Assembly (NCBI RefSeq): GCF_038181555.1
Contig: NZ_JBBWUA010000023.1
Location: 1-50,821, forward strand
Length of the DNA: 50,821 nt
Reading direction: 5' to 3'
Source of the DNA: Desulfitobacterium sp038181555
GTDB taxonomy: Bacteria > Bacillota > Desulfitobacteriia > Desulfitobacteriales > Desulfitobacteriaceae
The notes under the pieces were generated by a model that saw only the letters and a list, made by a program, of their open reading frames with translations, made no database searches and was not told the origin of the DNA. Both the position numbers and the translations under genes were made by a program. Of the stretch, positions 25,238 to 34,486 are shown one piece after another. The stretch's first letter is position 1. The number at the start of each line of letters is the position of its first letter.

Positions 25238-25785
25238 TCAATTAAGCCACTTTTTCTTCCTGAAAAATGCTATGACGATTATGGCTATGAGGACAGATAG
25301 TCCATAAAAAATCCAAATGCCGAACGGGGTATGAATGAGAGGCATTTCCTGAAAGTTCATTCCAAAGAAACTAGTCAATAGTGTAATCGGTAACAGTATG
25401 GTCGCCAAAAGCGTTAACAGCTTCATAATATCATTAGCACGATTATCAATGGCTGCTTGGTAGGCTTCTCTGAGACTCTCGATCATTTCATGTGCTTGAT
25501 GAACATGATCCTGAGCACGCCTTGTCAAATAGTAATATCCATTTGATTCTCTAGAATATCCAACTGTTTTTGATGGTGACGTACTACGTTTAAACCCATG
25601 GCACGGGCAAGTTCTAGTGGCTTTGCTAGAATACCCTGTTGGGACCATTCCTGCAGACGTTCGTATGACACGCTATTCCATTCGAGTAAAACAAAGACCC
25701 TGGGAGCTAGAAAGATGCGAATGGGATGTTCATCAACATTCAGTCTTCCCTTCAGTAATTTTTGTTGTAAAATAGGGAATAGATA
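25238..25785 (-). pseudogene. corA: Decayed CorA-type magnesium transporter gene
   Basis: The C-terminal part is intact: LTRRAQDHVHQAHEMIESL, then NDIMKLLTLLATILLPITLL, the signature GMN in SFFGMNF, a second helix and the basic end RKKKWLN. Upstream on the same strand but in another frame lie about 85 residues of CorA N-domain (LLKGRLNVDEHPIRIFLA through ARAMGLNVVRHHQKQLD to ENQMDITI, then a stop). The join at about 25535 combines a frameshift with loss of roughly 70-80 residues of the long stalk helix. The start codon is also unclear. The gene is therefore broken and probably not functional. Confidence 0.75.
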
Positions 25786-25817
25786 GAAGAAACCTTATAA
25801 TGAAAGGATAGTGAAGT

Positions 25818-26738
25818 ATGAATATAACTGTACTTGGCGCAGGTGCTACCGGAGGATACTTTGGGGCGAGATTGGCCGAAAGCGGAGCTAATGTCACGTT
25901 CTTAGTTCGTGAAAATAGAGCGGCTCAGCTGAAGGCCAAGGGTCTAGTGGTGAAGAGTGCTATAGGGGACATCAACATTGCTGAACCTCAGATCGCCGTG
26001 AATAGTGAGGATATACCGGCCTGTGACCTGATCATCGTGGGACTTAAAAATTATCACTTGGCTGCCAGTCTTCCTCAGCTCAAGGTTTTAGTGGAGCGCG
26101 GCGCAAAAATATTACCCTTCCTTAACGGGGTGGAGCATTTTGAGATTCTCCAAAAGGAGTTCGGTCGTGAAAACGTCTTGGGTGGAGTCTGCAAAATTAT
26201 TGTCACTCTCGATGCTGAGGGTACCGTGATACATACGGGCAAACTAGCTCAGATCATCTTTGGAGAATTAGAGCCCTCAAGTAAAGAGTTTTGTCAGCGA
26301 TTAGAACAAGTCTTGGCCAAAGCGAATTTCAAAACAATCTATAGTGAAAAAGCTTGGGATGAAGCGTGGGCGAAATATGCCTTTATCAGCGTATTCTCTG
26401 GGGTAACGACTGCTGGCGATCTAACGACAGATCTGATCGATGCCCATGAGGCATCACGTAACGTTTATCGTCATGCCCTTGAAGAAATGAAAAGTATAGC
26501 CACTGCCACCGGTGCAGTCTTAAGCGAAGATTTCGTTGATCAAAATTTGGCCGGGTTAAGCAAATATCAAAAGGGGTCGACCTCTTCCATGCACCAAGAC
26601 AAGCGCAAAGGCTTGCCTTTGGAAGTGGAAAGCCTCCAAGGCGGTGCGATTCGTCTGGCTCGTCGCCATAACCTTCAAGTCCCCACCATTGAGACTCTTT
26701 ATGGTCTTATCAAACCCTACGAGCTGGGAAATGTATAA
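25818..26738 (+). CDS. panE: Ketopantoate reductase-family protein (ApbA/PanE)
   Basis: The PanE family reduces 2-dehydropantoate to pantoate with NADPH for coenzyme A synthesis; paralogs reduce other 2-oxo acids. The 306 residues begin with the Rossmann motif GAGATGGYFG (7-16). LKNYHL and FLNGVEH follow, and the C-terminal domain has KYAFISVFSGVTT with the probable catalytic Lys, then STSSMHQDKRKGLPLEVESL, a family mark. The ribosome-binding site AAAGGA is weak. No panB or panC is adjacent, so the exact substrate is uncertain. Confidence 0.88.
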   Translation: MNITVLGAGATGGYFGARLAESGANVTFLVRENRAAQLKAKGLVVKSAIGDINIAEPQIAVNSEDIPACDLIIVGLKNYHLAASLPQLKVLVERGAKILPFLNGVEHFEILQKEFGRENVLGGVCKIIVTLDAEGTVIHTGKLAQIIFGELEPSSKEFCQRLEQVLAKANFKTIYSEKAWDEAWAKYAFISVFSGVTTAGDLTTDLIDAHEASRNVYRHALEEMKSIATATGAVLSEDFVDQNLAGLSKYQKGSTSSMHQDKRKGLPLEVESLQGGAIRLARRHNLQVPTIETLYGLIKPYELGNV

Positions 26739-26777
26739 CAGAATCATAATTATTGCAAAATGAGTTTTTATCGACTT

Positions 26778-26805
26778 TTGCGCCGATGTTTTGTATCATT
26801 ATATT
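26778..26805 (+). promoter_or_regulatory. Candidate promoter of speA-speE
   Basis: TTGCGC (26778-26783), a 16-base spacer and TATATT (26800-26805), 25 bases before the speA start; the -35 match is partial. Confidence 0.45.
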
Positions 26806-26830
26806 TTGTATAAATAAAGGGGGTGGTGTC

Positions 26831-28282
26831 ATGCGTTCATCACGGCAAAGCAAGGCTCCCATCTACGAGGCGTTGCTTAAGTACAAGTCCATGCGGGTGG
26901 TGCCTTTTGATGTGCCCGGGCATAAGCAGGGGAGAGGAAATCCTGAATTGACAGAGTTTCTGGGAGAGAGATGTCTTTCCGTGGATGTTAACTCCATGAA
27001 ACCACTGGACAACCTTGGACATCCTGTCTCTGTGATCAAAGAAGCGGAAGAGTTGGCAGCTGAGGCCTTTGGGGCCCATCACGCCTTTTTTATGGTGAAC
27101 GGAACCACCTCGGCTGTGCAGGCGATGGTTATGAGTGCCTGCAAACAGGGTGAGAAGATCATCATGCCGCGGAATGTTCACCGCAGTGCTATTAATGCCT
27201 TAATCATCAGCGGAGCGATTCCGGTGTACGTGAATCCGGGAGTTAATCGTGAGCTCGGGATTCCCTTGGGCATGTCTGTAGCTGATGTCAAAGCAGCTAT
27301 CGCTGAAAATCCGGAGGCCAAAGCCATCTTAGTGAACAATCCAACCTATTATGGCATCTGTTCTGATCTGAAGAGAATCACTGAGCTTGCCCATGAACAT
27401 GGTATGTTGGTCTTGGTGGATGAGGCACACGGCACCCACTTTTATTTTGGCGAAGATATGCCCATCAGTGCCATGGCAGCAGGTGCAGATATGGCCGCTG
27501 TCAGTATGCATAAAACGGGTGGAAGTCTCACTCAAAGTTCCATATTATTAATCGGTGAGCGCTTGAATGTTGGACGGGTTCGACATATGATTAATCTAAC
27601 GCAAACCACCAGCGCTTCCTATCTACTCTTATCATCCTTAGATATTTCACGGCGCAACCTAGCCTTAAATGGCAAGCGCATTTTTGATAAAGCTCTATAT
27701 CTGGCTAATTATGGTCGGGATGAAGTGAATAAGCTTGGCGGCTATTATGCTTTTGGCAAAGAATTAAACAATGGGGACTCGGTCTATGATTTTGATTGTA
27801 CTAAACTCTCGATCCATACCCGGCAAATTGGGCTAGCGGGCATCGAAGTCTATGACATTCTCCGGGATGATTACGATATTCAAATCGAGTTTGGGGATAT
27901 CGGCAATATTCTCGCGATTATCTCGGTAGGGGATCGGGCCTTAGCTCTGGAACGCCTGGTTTCGGCTTTATCGGAGATTAAGCGGCGCTATCAAAAGGAT
28001 ATCGCGGGCATGTTCGATCATGAATACATCAACCCTGTGGTGGTCATGGGTCCCCAGCGCGCGTTTTATGCAGAGAGTTATTCCGTTCCGATCAAGGAGA
28101 GCAGGGGCAAGATCAGCGGAGAATTTGTGATGGCTTATCCACCGGGGATTCCGATCTTGGCACCTGGGGAGAGAATTACCGAGGATATTATTGAGTATAT
28201 CGCTTACTCTAAGGTCAAAGGCTGTTTCCTGACAGGCACAGAGGATATGGCTGTTGAAAACATCAAAGTCGTGGAGGAATAG
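26831..28282 (+). CDS. speA: Orn/Lys/Arg decarboxylase, probably arginine decarboxylase
   Basis: This fold-I PLP decarboxylase has 483 residues, similar in size to Bacillus SpeA. The N-terminal PFDVPGHKQGRGNPE segment is typical. Asp197-Glu-Ala-His200-Gly (VDEAHGTH) binds the PLP ring and Lys228 (SMHKTGGS) should form the aldimine. The C-terminal domain contains YPPGIPILAPGE. The start is ATG 26831 behind GGGGGTGG; the open upstream frame lacks family similarity. speE follows after two bases and agmatinase occurs elsewhere in the window, so arginine as substrate (giving agmatine) is favoured over lysine or ornithine. The sequence alone cannot settle this. Confidence 0.9.
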   Translation: MRSSRQSKAPIYEALLKYKSMRVVPFDVPGHKQGRGNPELTEFLGERCLSVDVNSMKPLDNLGHPVSVIKEAEELAAEAFGAHHAFFMVNGTTSAVQAMVMSACKQGEKIIMPRNVHRSAINALIISGAIPVYVNPGVNRELGIPLGMSVADVKAAIAENPEAKAILVNNPTYYGICSDLKRITELAHEHGMLVLVDEAHGTHFYFGEDMPISAMAAGADMAAVSMHKTGGSLTQSSILLIGERLNVGRVRHMINLTQTTSASYLLLSSLDISRRNLALNGKRIFDKALYLANYGRDEVNKLGGYYAFGKELNNGDSVYDFDCTKLSIHTRQIGLAGIEVYDILRDDYDIQIEFGDIGNILAIISVGDRALALERLVSALSEIKRRYQKDIAGMFDHEYINPVVVMGPQRAFYAESYSVPIKESRGKISGEFVMAYPPGIPILAPGERITEDIIEYIAYSKVKGCFLTGTEDMAVENIKVVEE

Positions 28283-28284
28283 CT

Positions 28285-29139
28285 ATGGAATTATGGTATA
28301 CAGAAGAGCATACGGAAAATGTTCGCTTTTCAATTAAAGTAGACCGACAACTCTATTCGGGCGAGAGTGAATTTCAACGGATTGATGTGTTTAAATCCCG
28401 AGAGTTTGGTACCTTCTTTACCCTGGATGGGCTGATGATGGTGACGGAGAAGGACGAGTTCATCTATCATGATATGATTGTTCATGTGGCTATGGCGACC
28501 AATCCCAAGATTAAAAATGTCCTGGTCATTGGCGCTGGGGATGGAGGAACGGTCCGAGAGTTGACTCGTTATGACTCCATTGAAAACATCGATATGGTGG
28601 AGATAGATAAACTTGTGGTAGAAGTCTGCAAAGAATATCTGCCCCAGACTGCCTGCAAGCTGGAGGATCCACGGGTCAATCTGTTCTTTGAGGATGGGTT
28701 AAAATTTGTGCGGACCAAGGAGAATGCCTATGATCTAGTGATTGTCGATTCCACGGACCCCTTTGGGCCGGGAGAAGGACTTTTCACTAAGGAATTCTAT
28801 GGTAACTGCTATAAGGCCCTTAAGGACGATGGAATTCTCGTCAACCAGCATGAAAGCCCTTACTATGAAGATTATGCTCAGAACATGGGTCGCGCTCATA
28901 AGCGGATTAAGGAGTTCTTCCCCGTGTGCCGTGTCTATCAAGCGCATATTCCCACTTACCCATCAGGGCATTGGCTCTTTGGCTTTGCTTCGAAAAAATA
29001 TGATCCTTTAAAGGATCTTGATGAACAAGCCTGGAACGACTTAGGTATCAAGACTCAATACTATAATACAGAGATTCATAAGGGCTGTTTTGCCCTACCC
29101 ACCTATGTGAAAGAACTTTTAGCCAGTGCGACAGACTAA
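28285..29139 (+). CDS. speE: Spermidine synthase
   Basis: SpeE transfers an aminopropyl group from decarboxylated S-adenosylmethionine to putrescine. The 284 residues have the N-terminal beta domain with LYSGESEFQRIDVF and LDGLMMVTEKDEFIYHDM, the dcSAM loop GAGDGG (83-88), and VDSTDPFGPGEGLF with Asp155 and Asp158 as catalytic/binding acids. GTGGAGG inside the end of speA is its ribosome-binding site; the two genes are separated by two bases and form an operon. Confidence 0.95.
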   Translation: MELWYTEEHTENVRFSIKVDRQLYSGESEFQRIDVFKSREFGTFFTLDGLMMVTEKDEFIYHDMIVHVAMATNPKIKNVLVIGAGDGGTVRELTRYDSIENIDMVEIDKLVVEVCKEYLPQTACKLEDPRVNLFFEDGLKFVRTKENAYDLVIVDSTDPFGPGEGLFTKEFYGNCYKALKDDGILVNQHESPYYEDYAQNMGRAHKRIKEFFPVCRVYQAHIPTYPSGHWLFGFASKKYDPLKDLDEQAWNDLGIKTQYYNTEIHKGCFALPTYVKELLASATD

Positions 29140-29367
29140 AGATAAAAACTTTTTCCACATCGGTTTAAGCGGATCTTTTTTTACCCTCTTCTCTTGGCGC
29201 ATATTATTTGGTGCTGGAGTCGAGGGTATTTGCTTACTAAGCTAAAAATGATGTAGAATAGTGGTTATAGACAACTTGGTACTTAATGCATAATCACACA
29301 AGGGTAATCCATTCCCTACATAAGTTTTTCCGTACATAAGCAATGAAAAATGTGAAGAGGTGATTCT

Positions 29368-29775
29368 ATGTTAAAGTGGAAAGAGGAGTATTCGATTGGG
29401 GTAGCGGAGATTGATGAACAACATGTGCGATTGTTCGAAATCGGTAATCAAATCTATGACTTATTAGAAAACTACCTGCTACCGGATAAGTACGACAAGA
29501 TCGTGACAATTATCTTAGAGCTCAAGGACTATACCATTTACCATTTTAAAACTGAAGAAGACTATATGTTGAAAATCAAGTATCCGGGATACTTCAAGCA
29601 GAAAGTTGCCCATGATGATTTTATCAAAGAGATCGAAAACATTGATTTAGATGCTATTGACCACGACCAAGATGGACATACGCGCAAGCTTTTGAATTTT
29701 ATTTTCGACTGGGTACTTGATCATATTCTGAAGAGTGATTTTGGAATTAAAGAATTTATTCGCATTACAAGATAA
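29368..29775 (+). CDS. Bacteriohemerythrin (one iron ligand replaced by Gln)
   Basis: This 135-residue four-helix bundle with a di-iron oxygen-binding site is used in anaerobes for O2 sensing, storage or detoxification. Ligands are seen at His19 (IDEQH), His59 and Glu63 (YHFKTEEDYM), His82 (VAHDDF), His119 and Asp124 (DHILKSD). The usual fifth ligand, a His four residues before His82, is Gln78 here. AGAGGTG precedes the ATG. It is a single gene with a strong terminator, in a region otherwise about polyamines and translation. Confidence 0.92.
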   Translation: MLKWKEEYSIGVAEIDEQHVRLFEIGNQIYDLLENYLLPDKYDKIVTIILELKDYTIYHFKTEEDYMLKIKYPGYFKQKVAHDDFIKEIENIDLDAIDHDQDGHTRKLLNFIFDWVLDHILKSDFGIKEFIRITR

Positions 29776-29783
29776 AAATGTTT

Positions 29784-29836
29784 AGGCCTGACCACAAATT
29801 GGCAAGCGCTTGCCAATTTGCTGTCAGGCCTTTTTG
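29784..29836 (+). terminator. Long palindromic terminator after bacteriohemerythrin
   Basis: AGGCCTGAC (29784-29792) pairs with GTCAGGCCT (29823-29831). Inside lies the perfect 24-base palindrome made of AAATTGGCAAGC and its complement (29796-29819) with no loop. TTTTTG follows. Confidence 0.9.
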
Positions 29837-30020
29837 TATTGTCAGATAGTATAACCCCGATGCATGCATTCCTCTGGCATAATCAGATGAAGGAATAAGG
29901 ATGTCACAACCTGGCAATAGTAGGGAATATATGGTTTCTCGAAATAGCTAGAGTATTTCGTTTGAAGCCGAAATATGAGCAAACCTTGCTCATATACTCT
30001 ACTATGGAGGGGATGCTAGG

Positions 30021-30902
30021 TTGGAACAACACTCCGTTCAGGTTGGTACACAATATTATCGAGAAAGCATCTACGAGCGCCTTCGTCAGCTCCAAGAGGA
30101 AGAGAACCTACCGGTTGTGCTTCACGAGTATCAGCAAGGGAAGCGCTGGTTAATTGATTGCGAGTTTCAAATGGAAGCTATAGAGGATGAAAGGGATCAA
30201 GAGATCACCCAAAAAATTCATAGCTACTATTTAGCTAATGCCATCGCTGAAACAATCCTACTCCACTGGGAAAAGGATCATATACGCTGGTTATTAAGAA
30301 GAAAATTTAAAATGAAACGAGAAGAAGTCGTGCAGGTCTTTGAAAAAGCTCTCCAGTACCTCAACGAAGAATCACGAGAGTGGAAGGGCTACCGGATCCA
30401 TCGCAAAGCGTCCTTAGTCAATCAAATCGTAAAATGCCTGGAGGCACAGCCCCTCTTCGATATGGAAGGTTTTTTGCGCTTCCGGGCTAAGGGTTATAAG
30501 GAAGAAATCAATAAAGCAGTCAGCTATGTAGTTAATGAGCATGTTATCGCCACCGAGTATGTGGAGTTCATCAACTTGCTCAAACACTTTGTAGATTCTC
30601 AAGAGCCTCGTATTCATACCTTGCATGTGGGCATTACAAAGCAAGGCAAATTCAACCTTTATAATGAAGAAGGCAAAAGGATGACCAAGAAGACCATGGA
30701 TGATTTGTTCTTCATGGATTCTTCGCAAGAGCTGACCTATGAAGATATGCTTGTCAGTGCCTTAATCGCTGTGGCTCCGCGGGAAATTGTGTTGCATATT
30801 CGTTATGAAGGGTATCAGGATACTTTGCAAACCATCTGCCAAGTTTTTGCAGGACGTGTCAGCTATTGCAGTGGTAGCTGTTCTATCTGTGAGAAGATTT
30901 GA
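30021..30902 (+). CDS. ytxC: YtxC-like sporulation-associated protein
   Basis: The 293 residues match the YtxC family by context and gross features: a soluble, charged helical protein immediately upstream of thrS, as in Bacillus subtilis. Charged stretches include IHSYYLANAIAETILLHWE, LRRKFKMKREEV and FRAKGYKEEINKAV; the C-terminus carries a cysteine-rich CSGSCSICEKI, which may bind a metal. A TTG start (30021) is 8 bases after GGAGGGG, giving the full family length. The biochemical function is unknown. The thrS T-box leader starts about 40 bases after the stop. Confidence 0.82.
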   Translation: MEQHSVQVGTQYYRESIYERLRQLQEEENLPVVLHEYQQGKRWLIDCEFQMEAIEDERDQEITQKIHSYYLANAIAETILLHWEKDHIRWLLRRKFKMKREEVVQVFEKALQYLNEESREWKGYRIHRKASLVNQIVKCLEAQPLFDMEGFLRFRAKGYKEEINKAVSYVVNEHVIATEYVEFINLLKHFVDSQEPRIHTLHVGITKQGKFNLYNEEGKRMTKKTMDDLFFMDSSQELTYEDMLVSALIAVAPREIVLHIRYEGYQDTLQTICQVFAGRVSYCSGSCSICEKI

Positions 30903-30940
30903 CAAAGCTTTTCAGGGTCGATATAATTATTTAAAACAAT

Positions 30941-31202
30941 GATGGGGAAAGTATTTTGCTTTGTTTTTATGTAAGAGAGGAGATGCCGTGGCTGAAAGCG
31001 TCTCTCATGAAGAAGCGGAAGAAAACCACCCCGGAGTGCTGAGTTGAAGCTGAGTAGGCTCGGACGTCTGCCCGCGTTAAGGGAGCAAAGAGAAAGTATC
31101 AGGCCGTGAATGCCCCACAAGGGATTCGTCGGTCCGGAGGCTTTAACTTGGGTGGAACCACGGGAATAATGCTCTCGTCCCATATGGGATGAGGGCTTTT
31201 TG
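30941..31202 (+). promoter_or_regulatory. T-box leader of thrS (Thr specifier ACC)
   Basis: This T-box regulator lets uncharged tRNA-Thr prevent termination. Stem I begins GATGGGGAAAGTA, with AGAGAGG and GGCTGAAA in its upper part. GGGG (30953-30956) pairs with CCCC (31030-31033), placing ACC (31025-31027), followed by the conserved A, as the specifier codon for threonine. The T-box core TGGGTGGAACCACGGG lies at about 31149-31164. The terminator is GCTCTCGTCCC/GGGATGAGGGC (31171-31181/31186-31196) with TTTTT. Confidence 0.93.
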
Positions 31203-31295
31203 TATTAATTCCAAGAGTATAGGACTGTAGGATAATATTTGACTAAAGAATCTTCGACAAATGGGTTAGAAAATTTGAAAAAGGAGTTAACGAAG

Positions 31296-33212
31296 ATGGT
31301 AAAGATTACTTTAAAGGATGGCTCGATTCGCGAAATCGAAGCCGGCAAGAGCCTCATGGAATTAGCAGCCTCTATCTCCAGAGGTCTAGCGAAGGCTGCT
31401 GTAGCAGGTAAAGTGGATGGTAAGCTGAAGGATTTATCCTTCCCCTTGCAAGAGGATGCAGAGGTGGAAATCATCACAGCCGATAGTGAGGAGGGCTTAG
31501 AGGTTTTGCGCCACTCGACCTCTCATATCATGGCTCAAGCAGTGCAGAATCTTTTCCCCGGCACGATATTTGGTATTGGGCCGGCTATTGCCAACGGGTT
31601 TTATTATGATTTAGATTCTGAACATGTATTTACGCCGGATGATCTGGAAAAGATCGAGGCCGAAATGCGCCGCCTGATTAAAGAGAACAATGCCTATTCG
31701 CGCAAGGAGGTTTCCCGTAGCGAAGCTCTCGAATACTTCGGTGCCAAAGGCGAAAAGTATAAAGTCGAACTGATCGAAGGTCTTCCGGATGATGCGGTTA
31801 TTTCACTCTATACACAAGGTAATTTTACAGATCTTTGTGCCGGTCCCCATATCCCAGCTACCGGGGTGGTGAAGGCCTTTAAGCTGATGAATTTAGCCGG
31901 TGCGTATTGGCGGGGTAGCGAGAAGAACAAAATGCTGCAACGGATCTATGGTACGGTCTGGGCTAAAAAGGAAGACTTGGATGATTACCTCTTCAAGCTT
32001 GAAGAGGCAAAACGCCGTGACCACCGCAGGTTGGGTGTGGAGCTGGATCTATTCAGCCTCCATGATGAAGGACCGGGCTTCCCCTTCTTCCATCCTAAAG
32101 GGATGATTCTGCGCAACCAATTAGAAGATTTCTGGCGTCAAGAGCATCGCCGCCGGGGGTATCAGGAGATTAAGACTCCGATCATTCTCAGCCGCGAACT
32201 ATGGGAAAACTCGGGACACTGGGATCATTACAAAGACAATATGTATACCACTAAGATTGACGAGGAAGATTTTGCAGTCAAGCCCATGAACTGCCCCGGT
32301 GGGATGATCATGTATAAGCAAAGACTCAGAAGCTATCGGGATCTCCCTATTCGAATGGGCGAGCTGGGCTTAGTCCATCGTCATGAACTATCGGGAGCTT
32401 TGAATGGACTCTTGCGGGTGCGCAACTTTACCCAAGACGATGCCCATATCTTTATGCTTCCTTCCCAGATCAAAGATGAAATCAGTGGTGTCATTGATCT
32501 CGTCGATCATTTCTATAAGGTTTTTGGTTTCGAGTACCATGTGGAGCTCTCCACACGTCCTGAAGACTCCATGGGAGCGGATGAGACTTGGGAAATGGCC
32601 ACTAACGCTCTACAGGAAGCCTTAGACGCGAAGAAGATTAATTATAAAATCAACCCAGGAGACGGAGCCTTCTACGGACCGAAAATCGACTTCCATCTCC
32701 GGGATAGCTTAGGTCGGACCTGGCAGTGTGGAACCATTCAGCTGGACTTCCAAATGCCGGAGAAGTTTGACCTTACCTACATCGGCGAAGACGGACAAAA
32801 GCACCGTCCGGTCATGATTCATCGGGTGGTTTACGGAAGTATTGAACGCTTTATTGCCCTGCTCACAGAGCACCATGCGGGAGCCTTCCCCACCTGGCTG
32901 GCCCCGGTTCAAGTTCGTATCCTGCCCATCAGCGACCGTCATGAGGAATATGCCCAAGACCTCCTCCGTCGTTTGAACGACCTAGACATTCGTGCTGAAT
33001 TAGATGATCGTCGCGAGAAAATCAGTTACAAAATTCGGGAAGCACAAACCCATAAGATCCCCTTTGCCCTGGTGGTCGGCGATCAAGAAGCGGAGACAGA
33101 CACTGTAGCCGTCCGTCGCTATGGTCAATCCAACGCCGGAGAAAAACTCTCAGTGGCTGAGTTTATTGCCATGATTCAAGAAGAGATTAAAGACAAGAAA
33201 CAATTGGTGTGA
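31296..33212 (+). CDS. thrS: Threonyl-tRNA synthetase
   Basis: It charges tRNA-Thr. From ATG 31296 (AAGGAG 9 bases upstream) there are 638 residues, the usual size; an open frame starting at 31239 would add 19 unrelated residues. Order of domains: TGS (1-62), editing N2 domain, class II catalytic core and anticodon-binding domain. The zinc ligands are Cys333 (PMNCPGG), His384 (TQDDAHIF) and His509 (MIHRVVYGS), matching E. coli Cys334, His385 and His511. Expression is set by the T-box just upstream. Confidence 0.97.
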   Translation: MVKITLKDGSIREIEAGKSLMELAASISRGLAKAAVAGKVDGKLKDLSFPLQEDAEVEIITADSEEGLEVLRHSTSHIMAQAVQNLFPGTIFGIGPAIANGFYYDLDSEHVFTPDDLEKIEAEMRRLIKENNAYSRKEVSRSEALEYFGAKGEKYKVELIEGLPDDAVISLYTQGNFTDLCAGPHIPATGVVKAFKLMNLAGAYWRGSEKNKMLQRIYGTVWAKKEDLDDYLFKLEEAKRRDHRRLGVELDLFSLHDEGPGFPFFHPKGMILRNQLEDFWRQEHRRRGYQEIKTPIILSRELWENSGHWDHYKDNMYTTKIDEEDFAVKPMNCPGGMIMYKQRLRSYRDLPIRMGELGLVHRHELSGALNGLLRVRNFTQDDAHIFMLPSQIKDEISGVIDLVDHFYKVFGFEYHVELSTRPEDSMGADETWEMATNALQEALDAKKINYKINPGDGAFYGPKIDFHLRDSLGRTWQCGTIQLDFQMPEKFDLTYIGEDGQKHRPVMIHRVVYGSIERFIALLTEHHAGAFPTWLAPVQVRILPISDRHEEYAQDLLRRLNDLDIRAELDDRREKISYKIREAQTHKIPFALVVGDQEAETDTVAVRRYGQSNAGEKLSVAEFIAMIQEEIKDKKQLV

Positions 33213-33226
33213 TAAGGTGACAGAAT

Positions 33227-33275
33227 GAATCAAGGGGACAGGTCCCAATTTGCAAAAAGAGGGACCTGTCCCTTT
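33227..33275. repeat. GGGACAGGTCCC-type dispersed repeat hairpin (copy 1)
   Basis: GGGACAGGTCCC (33235-33246) pairs with GGGACCTGTCCC (33261-33272) over a 14-base loop, between the convergent thrS and ddh genes. The 20 bases 33227-33246 recur exactly, in reverse complement, at 46376-46395. It may also act as a terminator for thrS. Such units are REP-like palindromes. Confidence 0.75.
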
Positions 33276-33330
33276 CGATATTTGGGCCGTAACGCTTCGC
33301 GAGGGCTCATCGAGAAGCTCTGTTAAATCA

Positions 33331-34320
33331 TCAAATAATTGTGTTTCTAAGCTCTTCGGCCGATTTACTTGAAAGATAAGCTGGGGCAATATCCACTACT
33401 GTTTTGGCACCCGCAACTCCTTCCTGATTTAAGCGGTATGCCGCCCTTGCAAAGGCAACGAGGACATTTGCTGTGAAGTCGGGGTTGGAATCCAAAGCCA
33501 ATTGATATTCAATGACATGATTATGCTCTTCATGAAGACCCGTTCGTCCATGACGAACAACTAAGCCGCCATGAGGAAGACCAGGGTGATTCTTTTCTAA
33601 TTCTTCTTCTGTAATAAAATGTACCTCTGTGTCATAGTCCGCGAAATAATTGGGCATTGTCTTTATCTCGTGTTCAATCTGCTCCTTATTGGCCCCTTCT
33701 TCAGCCACCACAAAGCACTCTCGCCAATGCTTTTCCCTTGTCGCAAGCTCCGACATATCTCCTCTTCTAATGGCTTCAATGGCCTTTTCCTTGGGAATAG
33801 TATACTGTTTCGCATTCTTGACGCCCTTAACTCTTCTGATTGCATCGGAATGGCCCTGACTGACTCCTTTTCCCCAGAAGGTGTGGGTATTTCCCTCAGG
33901 TAGGATTGCCTCGGCATAGAGTCGATTGATTGAGAACATTCCTGGGTCCCAGCCGCTGGCAATAATGGAAACTTTGTTGGCCGCTAAAGCATTTTTATTC
34001 ATGACTGAAAAATACTCTGGAATTCTCGCATGAGTGTCAAAGCCATCGACGGTATTGAAGAGGCTTGCAAATTCAGGCCCCTGTACTGGTATGTCCGACA
34101 TGCTTCCGCCGCAAAGCACCATAACATCAATCTGATCAGTCATCTGTTGAGCCTCATCCATCGTGAAGACGGGAACCCCTTCCATGACGGTTTTGACCGC
34201 TGAAGGATCACGTCTTGTAAATACTCCGACAAGTTCCATATCCTTATTATGGCGTATACCTAACTCAACGCTTTTTCCAAGGTTTCCGTAACCCACAATG
34301 CCGATTTTAATTTTATTCAT
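33331..34320 (-). CDS. ddh: meso-Diaminopimelate D-dehydrogenase
   Basis: Ddh makes meso-diaminopimelate directly from tetrahydrodipicolinate, NADPH and ammonia, supplying lysine and cell-wall synthesis. The 329 residues fit the family. The N-terminus IGIVGYGNLGKSVE is the nucleotide loop, followed by GVFTRRDP for NADPH phosphate binding. LCGGSMSDIPVQGPEFA and NTVDGFDTHARIP are typical, as are SGWDPGMFS and KGVSQGHSDAIRR around the substrate site. AGGAGG lies 7-8 bases before the ATG. It is a single gene convergent with thrS; no other dap gene is adjacent. Confidence 0.93.
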   Translation of the reverse strand: MNKIKIGIVGYGNLGKSVELGIRHNKDMELVGVFTRRDPSAVKTVMEGVPVFTMDEAQQMTDQIDVMVLCGGSMSDIPVQGPEFASLFNTVDGFDTHARIPEYFSVMNKNALAANKVSIIASGWDPGMFSINRLYAEAILPEGNTHTFWGKGVSQGHSDAIRRVKGVKNAKQYTIPKEKAIEAIRRGDMSELATREKHWRECFVVAEEGANKEQIEHEIKTMPNYFADYDTEVHFITEEELEKNHPGLPHGGLVVRHGRTGLHEEHNHVIEYQLALDSNPDFTANVLVAFARAAYRLNQEGVAGAKTVVDIAPAYLSSKSAEELRNTII

Positions 34321-34451
34321 AGTCGATTCCTCCTTGCCTCTATTCTAAACCGTATTAATCCATACATACAATTATCTTTAGAACAGGGCTAAAAAAATTT
34401 ATCAGGATATCATGAATAAATGGTTGTCCGATTAAATTTTAAAAATAATAT

Positions 34452-34480
34452 TTGACAAGAGCTTTAAAACTCACTATAAT
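34452..34480 (+). promoter_or_regulatory. Consensus sigma-A promoter of infC-rpmI-rplT
   Basis: TTGACA (34452-34457), 17-base spacer, TATAAT (34475-34480): a perfect match at both boxes. Confidence 0.93.
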
Positions 34481-34486
34481 AATAAT

